From positions 1 to 64,000 of the forward strand of contig JAKAKJ010000004.1 of assembly GCA_021824575.1 (NCBI GenBank): DNA of 64,000 nucleotides, given 5' to 3'. Numbering within the stretch: the stretch's first letter is position 1; each line of letters starts with the position of its first letter. The stretch comes from Chloroflexota bacterium. Its GTDB lineage: Bacteria > Chloroflexota > Anaerolineae > Anaerolineales > Villigracilaceae. Below the pieces are notes generated by a model. That model saw nothing but the letters and a program-made list of their open reading frames with translations, had not been told where the DNA came from and searched no databases. Positions 43,124 through 50,857 of the stretch are shown here, piece after piece. The translations under genes and the position numbers were made by a program.

Positions 43124-43236
43124 CACAAAAATATCCGGGCAGGAGACCGGCGGCACCCAGAAACACTTCCTTACCGTTGCTATCTTTCGATCCTGGCGGG
43201 GTTCGAAAGGTTCTGCCGCGCCGGGCCTGCCCGGAC
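43124..43236 (-). ncRNA. ffs: Signal recognition particle RNA (small, 4.5S type)
   Basis: About 113 bases. The SRP54-binding domain IV is clear on the minus strand: GCCAGG-ATC-GAAA-GAT-AGCAACGG, i.e. the conserved CAGG/AGCA asymmetric core around a capped stem whose usual GGAA loop is GAAA here. Outer stems pair CCGGGCAGG (43234-43226) with CCTGCCCGG (43143-43135) and CGGCA with TGCCG. A T-run follows at 43130-43127. A near-consensus promoter lies at the right distance upstream. It pairs functionally with FtsY (21248-22156). The Alu domain is absent, as in Gram-negative-type SRP RNA. Confidence 0.88.
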
Positions 43237-43243
43237 GGTTCAC

Positions 43244-43272
43244 AGGATACACGACTTGTCGGGAGATGTCAA
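43244..43272 (-). promoter_or_regulatory. Promoter of the SRP RNA gene
   Basis: TTGACA (43272-43267), exactly 17 bases, TATCCT (43249-43244) on the minus strand. The predicted start falls at 43236-43237. Confidence 0.85.
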
Positions 43273-43284
43273 TCAAGACGCTGT

Positions 43285-43914
43285 TTAATTCCAATGTGGT
43301 GGCGAGGCTTGGTTTGTAGCCGGTTCAGCGATTACGAAGAGCCGTCCCCAACTTGAGTTACCGTTATTTGCGATACAAGTTTGGAACGTTACATGATGTG
43401 CGCCTGTATAAACTTTGGCGAACAATTGATCGGCAGTGAGTTTCTCCCCTGTGTTCAAATCGATAAAATTACTTCTGGTGCTATTCGGCTCGGTGGCTTG
43501 ATAACGATATATATGGGTGATTCGAAAAGTTTGAATGCTTCCATCCCCATAGATTAAAACAACTCTTTCACCGGGGATTAGCTGGAGGAAAAATTGTCCA
43601 CTCAAATAATTATGTGCCAGCAATCCAACATTTCCGTATTGTGTTGCCAGACCGAACTGAGTTACCGTATTGGCTATGGTCGAAACATATCCGGCGTTCG
43701 ATGGTGGCTGCTGGACAACAGACAACGCAAACGCGCCGTCAACATAGACTCCGCTCAAACTGTCTGCGTTCCCATTTTCAACGGAGGAGATAAAGGTTTT
43801 TAGATCTGGAAGAGCCGAAGCTGCGGCGACTGGATTTGGAATGAGCGTTGCAACGATCAGCAGGAGAAGACTGAAGGTTATTGCGAGACGGCGTAAGTCC
43901 GTTTTGGATGCCAT
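43285..43914 (-). CDS. Sortase-like transpeptidase, riboswitch-controlled
   Basis: 209 residues. A signal peptide or anchor (residues 10-32) precedes a domain with the sortase triad in the right order: His101 in LLAHNYLSG, Cys180 in VTFQTC and Arg191 in WGRLFVIAEP, plus YGDG strands between. Sortases cut surface proteins at a sorting motif and link them to the wall or to each other. No LPxTG tail was seen in the window, so its substrates are unknown. AGAAGGA precedes the ATG, and AGAAG/CTTCT could hide it. The long leader holds two GEMM riboswitches. The stop is 12 bases from the SRP RNA promoter. Confidence 0.75.
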   Translation of the reverse strand: MASKTDLRRLAITFSLLLLIVATLIPNPVAAASALPDLKTFISSVENGNADSLSGVYVDGAFALSVVQQPPSNAGYVSTIANTVTQFGLATQYGNVGLLAHNYLSGQFFLQLIPGERVVLIYGDGSIQTFRITHIYRYQATEPNSTRSNFIDLNTGEKLTADQLFAKVYTGAHHVTFQTCIANNGNSSWGRLFVIAEPATNQASPPHWN

Positions 43915-44004
43915 AGAAGTTTCCTTCTGATAAGGGCACCCGCAACAACGCCAGCGCTGTCAACATGAGATGTGGTTTGTGAGAGTATGGTTTTCATGTT
44001 GTTT

Positions 44005-44087
44005 TCGGCGGCCTGGCAATCATGGTCACTTTCGTGACGTTAGACCCATTGGCTTTGCGTCCCCGGCTTTCACCGGGTTTGCCCTTA
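44005..44087 (-). promoter_or_regulatory. GEMM-type (cyclic di-GMP class) riboswitch aptamer, proximal copy
   Basis: Minus strand matches the GEMM consensus in order: GGGCAAACC, a CCGG-tGAAAg-CCGG hairpin, GGACGCAAAGCC, GGGTCTAA, a GTCAC-GAAA-GTGAC hairpin, then ATGATTGCCAGGCCGCC. It lies about 90 bases before the sortase-like gene. GEMM aptamers sense cyclic di-GMP, or cyclic AMP-GMP in a subclass; which one cannot be settled by eye. Confidence 0.9.
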
Positions 44088-44107
44088 TCGAACAAATGAA
44101 GATTGTG

Positions 44108-44140
44108 AAAAAAAGCGAGCCTGAGTATTTGCAGGCTCGC
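44108..44140 (-). terminator. Intrinsic terminator between the two aptamers
   Basis: GCGAGCCTG and CAGGCTCGC arms, 8-base loop, then seven T on the minus strand. It is placed as the expression platform of the distal aptamer. Confidence 0.9.
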
Positions 44141-44171
44141 CGCGACAAAAACAATCATTGAATTTTTTACT

Positions 44172-44253
44172 TCGGCGGCCTGGCGATCATGGTCACTTTC
44201 GTGACGTTAGACCCATTGGCTTTGCGTCCCCGGCTTTCACCGGATTTGCCTTT
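44172..44253 (-). promoter_or_regulatory. GEMM-type riboswitch aptamer, distal copy
   Basis: Nearly identical to the proximal copy over about 80 bases; only a few positions differ (GATCGCC for GATTGCC, CAAATCC for CAAACCC). It is the first element of the leader and is followed by the terminator at 44140-44108. Confidence 0.9.
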
Positions 44254-44393
44254 TTCGGATATTTTCTTTTAACAGTATTTTATGCTGTTTCTTTTCCTTT
44301 GGTATCTACGTTTTCGTTATTTGATGATTTCAGATTTGTAATTGGATTTAGTTGCTCTGGTCATGCCGTGTCGGCTTTGAGCGGACGCGCCGC
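44254..44393 (-). promoter_or_regulatory. Promoter region of the riboswitch-sortase unit
   Basis: AT-rich, with TAAAAT at 44282-44277 as a candidate -10 placing the start about 17 bases before the distal aptamer. The -35 is poor. No gene here. Confidence 0.35.
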
Positions 44394-45782
44394 CTATTGT
44401 TTTCCTTCCTTTTCGATCAGATCCAGAAACAGCTCGACCAAATGCGGATCGAAAAGCCGTCCCGCTTCCTCTTTGAGATAGGCAATGACTGCTTCCTTGG
44501 AGGAAGCTTTGCGATATGGGCGGTCGGTGATCAAGGCATCCCAGACATCAATGATTGCGAACATGCGCGCTGTCAATGGAATCTCTTCGCCTTTCAGCTT
44601 GCGCGGATAGCCGCTTCCATCCCAGCGCTCGTGATGACAATATGGGATGTCGAGAGCCGGTTTGAGATAGGCAATGGGCGACAGCATTTTGTAGGCATAG
44701 ACCGGGTGCATCCGCATTTCATCCCATTCATCTGCGGTGAGCGGACCCGTCTTCTTTGTAATTTCGTCTGGGATGGCAATCTTGCCGATATCGTGAAGCA
44801 GCGCGCCGCGGCGGATGTGGACGATTTCAGATTCGGGCAGACCAAGGGCGCGCGCCACCAGCATGGTCATTTCAGTGACGCGTTTCGTGTGGCCTTCGAT
44901 CTCGCGGTCGCGCAGGTCGAGGGCGCGAATCCAACCTTCGATGGTACGGTCATAAGCGTCCTGAAGCTCGCGATGCGCGATCTGCAATGCTTCCTCGGCG
45001 CGCTTTCGTTCGGTGATGTCGCGGGAGGCAGCCTGGATTTCGGTAACGTCACCCGTCTTCTCGTCCAGGATGGCGCGGGCTGACGTTTCCAGCCAGACGT
45101 ATGAGCCATCCTTGCGCCGCGCGCGGTATGAGATGGTGTAGACAGAGTTATTTCTCGGCTTGACCGTCAGCATCGCCTTGATTTTGGGAAGATCTTCGGG
45201 ATGCACGAAGTTAAAAGCGCGCTGGTCAGCCATTTCCTTCTGGCTGTAACCGAGAATGGTTTGCACCGCGGGCGATATGTAAAAGAAACGTCCCTGCGTA
45301 TCATTTCTCGAAATCATGTCACTTGAATTCTCGGCGAGAAGGCGAAACTGCGCTTCGCTTTCGGAAAGCGCTTTCTGCATCCGAATCTGTTCGGAGCGCG
45401 CCATGCCCTGTTCGATGGCGCGTTCGGCAATGTGCGGCATGTCCATCATGGACTCGGATGATTTGACCACATAATCCAGCGCTCCCTGTTTGAGCGCTTC
45501 GACAGCGAGGCGTTCGTTGCCGTAGCTGGTCATGAAAATCACCGGGATATTTTTTGAATCTGCAACGGAAGGCAGAAGTTCCATGCTGTCGCCGTCCGGA
45601 AGGCGCCAGTCTGCGATGATCAGATCCGGCTGGCTCGAAGTGAGGAAGCTCCTGGCATCGGACAGTGTCTGCGCGTGATGCAGACGAATGTGCGCACCTC
45701 GGTTTTCAAAAGCGCGCTGAATCAATTCCGCATGGGAAAGTTCATCCTCGACCAAAAGAATCAGAACAGGTTTATTCAACAT
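44394..45782 (-). CDS. Response regulator with PAS and HD-GYP domain (cyclic di-GMP phosphodiesterase)
   Basis: About 462 residues from ATG 45782 (a GTG at 45842 is an alternative; neither has a clear ribosome site). REC domain 1-125 with the phospho-acceptor Asp in LIIADWRLPDGD. PAS/PAC domain about 150-265 (FRLLAENSSDMISRNDTQGR). HD-GYP domain to the end: LLHDIGKIAIPDEI, PYCHHERWDGSGYP, DVWDALITDRPYR. HD-GYP enzymes hydrolyse cyclic di-GMP. Directly upstream of a GEMM-controlled sortase, it could set the local signal. The frame starts close to the stop of the response regulator upstream, same operon. Confidence 0.92.
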   Translation of the reverse strand: MLNKPVLILLVEDELSHAELIQRAFENRGAHIRLHHAQTLSDARSFLTSSQPDLIIADWRLPDGDSMELLPSVADSKNIPVIFMTSYGNERLAVEALKQGALDYVVKSSESMMDMPHIAERAIEQGMARSEQIRMQKALSESEAQFRLLAENSSDMISRNDTQGRFFYISPAVQTILGYSQKEMADQRAFNFVHPEDLPKIKAMLTVKPRNNSVYTISYRARRKDGSYVWLETSARAILDEKTGDVTEIQAASRDITERKRAEEALQIAHRELQDAYDRTIEGWIRALDLRDREIEGHTKRVTEMTMLVARALGLPESEIVHIRRGALLHDIGKIAIPDEITKKTGPLTADEWDEMRMHPVYAYKMLSPIAYLKPALDIPYCHHERWDGSGYPRKLKGEEIPLTARMFAIIDVWDALITDRPYRKASSKEAVIAYLKEEAGRLFDPHLVELFLDLIEKEGKQ

Positions 45783-45817
45783 TCGCGGATGGGAAGGGCA
45801 TTTGTTTGAAGATTCTT

Positions 45818-46261
45818 TCAAACCTGTGGGTGTGTGTTCCACCCAAGCCAGTAGAAGCCCAAATCCTCCATCAATTTGCGAAACTCTTCATAACCCAGTG
45901 GCTTTACGAGATAGCTGTTGGCGTGATTGTAATAAGCGCGCGTGACATCCTTCTCGGCTTCGGATGTTGTCAGGACGACGACCGGGATGCCTTTCAGCTT
46001 TTCATCTTCCTTGACGATTTTTAGCACTTCGAGCCCATCCACACGCGGCAGGCGCAAATCCAGCAGGATGACATGCGGACGCGGGCTGGACTCCGGATCA
46101 CTGTATTCCCCGCGTCGAAAAAGATAGTCCAAGGCGGATTGCCCGTCAGTAAAGTGCTTGATCTTGTTGGCGATGCGGTGATCTTCGAGCGTACGCATGA
46201 CCAGCTCTGCGTGGTCAAGGTTATCTTCGACAAGCATTACGAGGATGGGTTCGCCGTTCAT
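45818..46261 (-). CDS. Single-domain response regulator (Rcp1-like)
   Basis: 147 residues from ATG 46261 (AGGAG upstream). REC domain with the acidic pair VMLVEDN, phospho-Asp in VILLDLRLPRVDG, Thr in VVVLTTS and Lys in SYLVKPLGYEEF. The insert FRRGEYSDPESSPRP before the Asp strand is typical of Rcp1-type regulators that pair with membrane or phytochrome-like kinases. The kinase encoded just upstream (46331-48556) is the likely partner. Confidence 0.9.
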   Translation of the reverse strand: MNGEPILVMLVEDNLDHAELVMRTLEDHRIANKIKHFTDGQSALDYLFRRGEYSDPESSPRPHVILLDLRLPRVDGLEVLKIVKEDEKLKGIPVVVLTTSEAEKDVTRAYYNHANSYLVKPLGYEEFRKLMEDLGFYWLGWNTHPQV

Positions 46262-46330
46262 CTGCCGCTCCTGGGGAATAGCCACGAGCTTATTGTAATC
46301 CTTAAAAAAGTTTGCAGATGATAACGCACT

Positions 46331-48556
46331 TTATACTTTTGTTGGGAGGGAAAAGTAAAAGGTGGATCCGCCTTTGCCGGAGGACTCGACCCAGATTTTT
46401 CCGCCATGCACTTCGATGATTCTTTTAACGAGGGCCAAGCCAATGCCTGTGCCCTCGCTTTGGAAATTCAATTTGTCGAACAGGCCAAAGATACGTTCCT
46501 GGAATTTCGGTTCAATGCCGATCCCGTTATCGCGGACAAAAAAAGTGGCGTATCCGTCTGCGCTGGCGCCGGACACCCCGATCTCGATCAAAGGCTGTGG
46601 CTGGTCGCCCATGAATTTGGATGCGTTATCAACCAAATTCTGCACGACCTCGATCAGGCGGGTCGGGTCGCCGCGGACGATGGGCAGGTTCTCCTGCGCC
46701 ATCACCTTTACGCGGCGGCTTTCCAACTGTCCGCGTACGCGTTCGAGCGCTTCCTCGACAATGGAATTGAATGCTATATCCTGTGTCGGATTCATGACCC
46801 GGCCAACGCGTGATAGCTCCAGCAATTCATTGAGCAGCTGCTGCATCTTGTCGGTGGCGGTGACGATGCGGTTCACATCCTTCTTGAGTTGCTCGGTATT
46901 GCCGGATGCGGCATCTTCGGCCAGGAAGCCTGCAAAGCCGCGCATGGTAATCAGCGGCGAACGGAGATCGTGCGAGACGGTATATGTGAATCGTTCGAGT
47001 TCCAGGTTGCGGGATTCGAGTTCCTTGATCAGTGCCGCGCGCTCAGTAAGCAGGCGCGCATTCTCGATGGCGTTGGCGATTTGCTCCGTCATGGTTTGCA
47101 GGATACTGATATCTTCGTCCGAGAAGGCTGCCGGCTCCGCAGATTGAATCGTCATCGCGCCGATGACATTCCCGCGCGAGATCAATGGCAGCGCCACCTC
47201 GGAGCGCGTTAGCGGAAGAAGCGGATTCTTGAATCGAACGGCATCCATCCCCACGTCGAGGGCGATGCGAGGCTCCTTGTGGACGACGCACCATCCGACC
47301 ATGGATGATTCGGTAAGCTCGAGCGCGTGTCCGGCCTCCAGCATTCTTTTTCCCGTGTCGCCTGTGGCTGCCTGGAGGACTGCGCGGTTCCTGACGTTGT
47401 CAACGAGGAACAGGCCCACATAATAATAATTGAAATGATCCCTGATTAGCTCCACCACTCTGGGCATGAGTGTGTCCAAATCCAACATGGAGGAAACTGT
47501 GCGGGACACCTCTGCGGCAGTGTGGAGCTGCAAGTTTCGCAGGTTCATTTTTGCCAGCAGTTCATTCTGTTCGTTTTCGATTTGTTTCTGCCTGGTCAAA
47601 TCGGTAATAACGGTTATGGTTCCCTCGTATTTTCCATCTCTGATGTGCGGCACACCGGTGATCAGCGCGTGGACAACTTCGCCGGTTGATTTCTTTAATC
47701 GCAATTCATGCGAGGATGCTTTGCCCTGTCTCCTCTCGCTGAGAGCCTGCGCAACGACAGGGTAATCATCGGGCAGGACGATGTCGTATGGCGATTTGCC
47801 GATCAGATGCAATGGGTCATAATCAACCATTCGGGCCAAAGCGGAATTCACATATTGATATTTTGCATCTTTGCCGGTCACCGTTATACCCTGGCCAAGC
47901 TCATTCATTGCCTGAATGGCAAAATCCCCCTGTTCCTTTATATCCAGCTCCATCTTCTGTCGCCCGCTCAATTCGGCTTGGGCTTTCTGAAGCGCGAAGC
48001 GGACGCTCTCTGTTGCCATGCGTACGAGCGTCACGCCGATCGTAAAATAGATAATATCTGCCAGCCAGAAGGAGAAAGGCATATTGAACTGCTGCGATGC
48101 GTAAGGCAGATATCCCGCTGCCTGGCCCAACATTATCGCGAGGCCGCTAATGGCGCTGAGAACGATAAACAACGCGGCAATCGAATAATTCAACAATACC
48201 GCCGCGCACAGAATGATGATGATATTGCCGGTGAACGCCGGCGACTGTGTGCCGCCGCTCCATGCCGCCCATGCGAGCAAAGCCAGCCACATTCCCGTTA
48301 CCGTCAGCAAACTGGCTGCCTGGATTTTTCTTTTGTGGATCAGCCAGTACGCCAGCGCAGCGATCAAATATATTGGGATGACCAGCCCCATGCGCGGCGT
48401 TAGTTGCGGAGCGAAAATTGGTATCAGCACGGAAAACGCGAGAGCGGTAAAAAATATAGCTTGGACAATAACGACCAAATGCCTGGCTCTCAAAGTTCCT
48501 TCATCATCATTTTCGAATACCGGGGCGGCCAAAAATCTACGAATAAGTTGGAGCAT
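46331..48556 (-). CDS. Membrane histidine kinase with PAS and GAF domains
   Basis: 741 residues from ATG 48556 (AGGAAAAG upstream). About six membrane helices (residues 20-190), a PAS domain (NELGQGITVTGKDAKYQYVN), a GAF domain (residues 345-490, ELIRDHFNYYYVGLFLVDNV), then HisKA with SHDLRSPLITMRGFAGFL and an HATPase with NLVDNASKFMGD, DNGIGIEPKFQERIF and GTGIGLALVKRIIEVHGGKI. It starts two bases after the stop of the related kinase upstream. The kinase class matches phytochrome-like sensors that pair with Rcp1-type regulators. Confidence 0.92.
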   Translation of the reverse strand: MLQLIRRFLAAPVFENDDEGTLRARHLVVIVQAIFFTALAFSVLIPIFAPQLTPRMGLVIPIYLIAALAYWLIHKRKIQAASLLTVTGMWLALLAWAAWSGGTQSPAFTGNIIIILCAAVLLNYSIAALFIVLSAISGLAIMLGQAAGYLPYASQQFNMPFSFWLADIIYFTIGVTLVRMATESVRFALQKAQAELSGRQKMELDIKEQGDFAIQAMNELGQGITVTGKDAKYQYVNSALARMVDYDPLHLIGKSPYDIVLPDDYPVVAQALSERRQGKASSHELRLKKSTGEVVHALITGVPHIRDGKYEGTITVITDLTRQKQIENEQNELLAKMNLRNLQLHTAAEVSRTVSSMLDLDTLMPRVVELIRDHFNYYYVGLFLVDNVRNRAVLQAATGDTGKRMLEAGHALELTESSMVGWCVVHKEPRIALDVGMDAVRFKNPLLPLTRSEVALPLISRGNVIGAMTIQSAEPAAFSDEDISILQTMTEQIANAIENARLLTERAALIKELESRNLELERFTYTVSHDLRSPLITMRGFAGFLAEDAASGNTEQLKKDVNRIVTATDKMQQLLNELLELSRVGRVMNPTQDIAFNSIVEEALERVRGQLESRRVKVMAQENLPIVRGDPTRLIEVVQNLVDNASKFMGDQPQPLIEIGVSGASADGYATFFVRDNGIGIEPKFQERIFGLFDKLNFQSEGTGIGLALVKRIIEVHGGKIWVESSGKGGSTFYFSLPTKV

Positions 48557-48557
48557 T

Positions 48558-49988
48558 TTACTTTTCCTGTTCCCTGACGGCAGGCAGGGTAAATACGAAT
48601 ACCGATCCCGTTCTATGGCCTTCAGACTCAACCCAAATTTTTCCGCCGTGGACCTCGATAATGCGTTTGACCAGCGCCAACCCGATGCCCGTCCCTTCAC
48701 TGGACGGATCGAGTTTGTCGAACAAGCCGAAGATGCGTTCGTGGTACTGCGGATCAATCCCAATGCCGTTGTCGCGAACGAACAGGATTGCCTTTCCTGA
48801 TTTATCGAAGCCGCGTGTCCCAATTTCGACGGTGGGATTCGTTTGATCGCCCATGAACTTGACCGCGTTATCCAGTAGATTTTGGATCACCTCGATAAGA
48901 CGCTCGCGGTCAACGCGGACGATGGGCAGGCCCTCCGCTATTCTGACATATGCGCCTCGCTGGCGGATTCTCCCGCCGGCGCGTTCAGCGGCATCGGCAA
49001 CGATTTCATCAAACGGAACATTTTCCGGCGGATGAACAATGCGCCCAACGCGGGAAAGATTCAGCAAATCATCCAGCAGGCGGCGCATTTTTTCGGTTGC
49101 ATCCGTAATCCGCTGCAAATCGGCTGTGATGCGCGCCTTGTTATTTGCCATTACATCGCGTTCCAGAAAACCCAAAAAGCCGCGGATGGTGATGAGCGGC
49201 GATTTCAAATCGTGCGAAACGGTGTAGGTGAATCGTTCAAGCTCTTCGTTCTTCGTTTCCAGTTCGCGGATCAAGTGCGCCTGTTTTGCTTCCATTCTCT
49301 CCGAAGATTCTTTTTTTGCCAGGACTTCTCTTCGCCGGTCAGCCTCCACTTTTTCGCGGTAAATGATATTGATGATAATCAGGGCCGCGGATGCTGAAAG
49401 GAATCCGATCACAGGCAGCAGGTTGATGTACGTGATTTCTGGATTTATAAAAGGCAAAAGAAGCGTCCCCCCGATTACGCAGGCGATCAGGACCATGGCC
49501 GATTGTAAAGTCAGCAAGGAGACCGCCAGCAAAAAACTTAGAATGAGCCACATCAATGTTGGAAGAAAGTCTTCCGGCCTGTATTCCTTCAGGCTGAATA
49601 AAGCTGCAAAAGGAACGATCACCGTCAGGGCAACCGCCAGGAACATCGTAATGCGATACCAGCGTGACCGGCTGAGGAAGTACAAGCCGAGCGAGATCAG
49701 AAACAATCCGCCCAGGAGCCAGCAAAATATGAAGGCGCTTTCGACGTTCAACAAAGGGATACACGCGAGTCCGATCAGCGAGAAGAGAACCACGAGCAGC
49801 GTAAGCGACGCCAGCAATTGCATACGGCGGCGGACAAGCGGTTCTTTGACCGGGACAAATGGCCTCACAATGGCCCCGATGTTTTGCTGCGCGAACCTCA
49901 CACGCGTGCTTCTATCCCTGGGTTTCACAATGCGCCTCCACGCTCCACAAAGCAAGTATAGCATTTTGCGGAGTTTGTATTGTCTCAT
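48558..49988 (-). CDS. Membrane histidine kinase
   Basis: 476 residues; the start is uncertain (ATG 49988, or a GTG about 25 codons in), as no ribosome site is clear. About six membrane helices (residues 55-205), a coiled link, then HisKA (TVSHDLKSPLITIRGFLGFL) and HATPase (LLDNAVKFMGDQTNPTVEIG, GIGLALVKRIIEVHGGKIWV). Its kinase half is very like that of the next gene, so the pair arose by duplication, with this copy lacking PAS and GAF. Confidence 0.88.
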   Translation of the reverse strand: MRQYKLRKMLYLLCGAWRRIVKPRDRSTRVRFAQQNIGAIVRPFVPVKEPLVRRRMQLLASLTLLVVLFSLIGLACIPLLNVESAFIFCWLLGGLFLISLGLYFLSRSRWYRITMFLAVALTVIVPFAALFSLKEYRPEDFLPTLMWLILSFLLAVSLLTLQSAMVLIACVIGGTLLLPFINPEITYINLLPVIGFLSASAALIIINIIYREKVEADRRREVLAKKESSERMEAKQAHLIRELETKNEELERFTYTVSHDLKSPLITIRGFLGFLERDVMANNKARITADLQRITDATEKMRRLLDDLLNLSRVGRIVHPPENVPFDEIVADAAERAGGRIRQRGAYVRIAEGLPIVRVDRERLIEVIQNLLDNAVKFMGDQTNPTVEIGTRGFDKSGKAILFVRDNGIGIDPQYHERIFGLFDKLDPSSEGTGIGLALVKRIIEVHGGKIWVESEGHRTGSVFVFTLPAVREQEK

Positions 49989-49990
49989 GA

Positions 49991-49996
49991 TATAAT
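49991..49996 (+). promoter_or_regulatory. -10 box for the anti-sigma antagonist operon
   Basis: TATAAT on the plus strand, about 44 bases before the start, followed by a proper AGGAGG site. No convincing -35. Confidence 0.45.
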
Positions 49997-50039
49997 TTTG
50001 GCCTGCCGGTTACGACAGATATTTGGCAGGAGGATGAGC

Positions 50040-50375
50040 ATGGACGTCAGCACCAAGGAATTCAAGCACTGCAATCTGATCAAAGTCAACGGTCGCGTCG
50101 ACAGCGCCACCGCGCCAAAATTCAGTCAGGCTTTGGACGCCAATTTTGATAAAGGTGTCTACAAGCTTGTGATTGATATGAGCGGCTTGGAGTATATGTC
50201 GAGCGCGGGATTTCGCGCCCTCCTGGCGGCGCAGCGCAATTGCAAGCGCTACAATCGCGGCGAAGTCCTGCTGGCTTCGGTGCCGGATCGGATACGGGAG
50301 GCGCTCGAACTGGCTGGTTTCACGGAGTTGTTCAGAACCTACAAGGACCCGCTCGAAGCGGTCGGTAGTTTGTAG
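50040..50375 (+). CDS. STAS-domain anti-sigma factor antagonist (RsbV/SpoIIAA type)
   Basis: 111 residues from ATG 50040 (AGGAGG six bases upstream; a nearer ATG abuts the site). Phosphorylatable serine motif LVIDMSGLEYMSSAGFRALL. Unphosphorylated it binds the anti-sigma kinase and frees the sigma factor or other target. First gene of the rsbV-rsbW-rsbU-like set. Confidence 0.92.
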   Translation: MDVSTKEFKHCNLIKVNGRVDSATAPKFSQALDANFDKGVYKLVIDMSGLEYMSSAGFRALLAAQRNCKRYNRGEVLLASVPDRIREALELAGFTELFRTYKDPLEAVGSL

Positions 50376-50407
50376 TCTGCGCCAGTTTGGAATAGTTTCT
50401 TGAAGGG

Positions 50408-50438
50408 AGGCCGCCTCCAGTCGAGGGTGAGGCGGCCT
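50408..50438 (+). terminator. Perfect hairpin between the antagonist and kinase genes
   Basis: AGGCCGCCTC and GAGGCGGCCT arms with an 11-base loop and a short T-run (TTTG). It may lower expression of the downstream genes or stabilise the upstream mRNA. Confidence 0.6.
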
Positions 50439-50448
50439 TTGATTGCCT

Positions 50449-50856
50449 ATGCCTGCATTAACGTTCCCAGCCAGCTTTGATTATCTTGATGAGATTCGGG
50501 AATATGTCGGGGAAAAGGCGCGCGCCGCCGGCTTCTCGGACAGGGATGTTTATTCCATCCAGCTTGCCGCTGACGAGGCCGCGTCGAACGTCATCGAACA
50601 CGCGTATGCCGGCAATTCCAAAGCAACCTTCGAATTGAGTTGTGAATTCGATACCAATCGGCTTGTCATTACATTGCTCGATCATGGCAAACGATTCGAT
50701 CCATCCAAAGTGCCTCAACCCGATGTGGAAGCGGATCTTTCCGAACGCAAGATTGGCGGGCTGGGAATTTTCCTGATGCGAAAATTGATGGATGAGGTTC
50801 GCTACGAAAGCACGCGCGACGGGAATCGTTTAACGCTGGTAAAGCGGAAGGTTTAG
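50449..50856 (+). CDS. RsbW-type serine kinase/anti-sigma factor
   Basis: 135 residues. HATPase motifs: QLAADEAASNVIEHAY (N box), LDHGKRFDPSK (G1), GGLGIFLMRKLMDEV (G2). Such kinases phosphorylate the STAS partner and sequester a target protein. No sigma factor gene is adjacent. The hairpin at 50408-50438 precedes it, and a ribosome site is weak. Confidence 0.9.
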   Translation: MPALTFPASFDYLDEIREYVGEKARAAGFSDRDVYSIQLAADEAASNVIEHAYAGNSKATFELSCEFDTNRLVITLLDHGKRFDPSKVPQPDVEADLSERKIGGLGIFLMRKLMDEVRYESTRDGNRLTLVKRKV

Positions 50857-50857
50857 C

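Noticed and set aside
48213-48800. 195-residue plus-strand frame
   Set aside because: Shadow of the two histidine kinases on the other strand.
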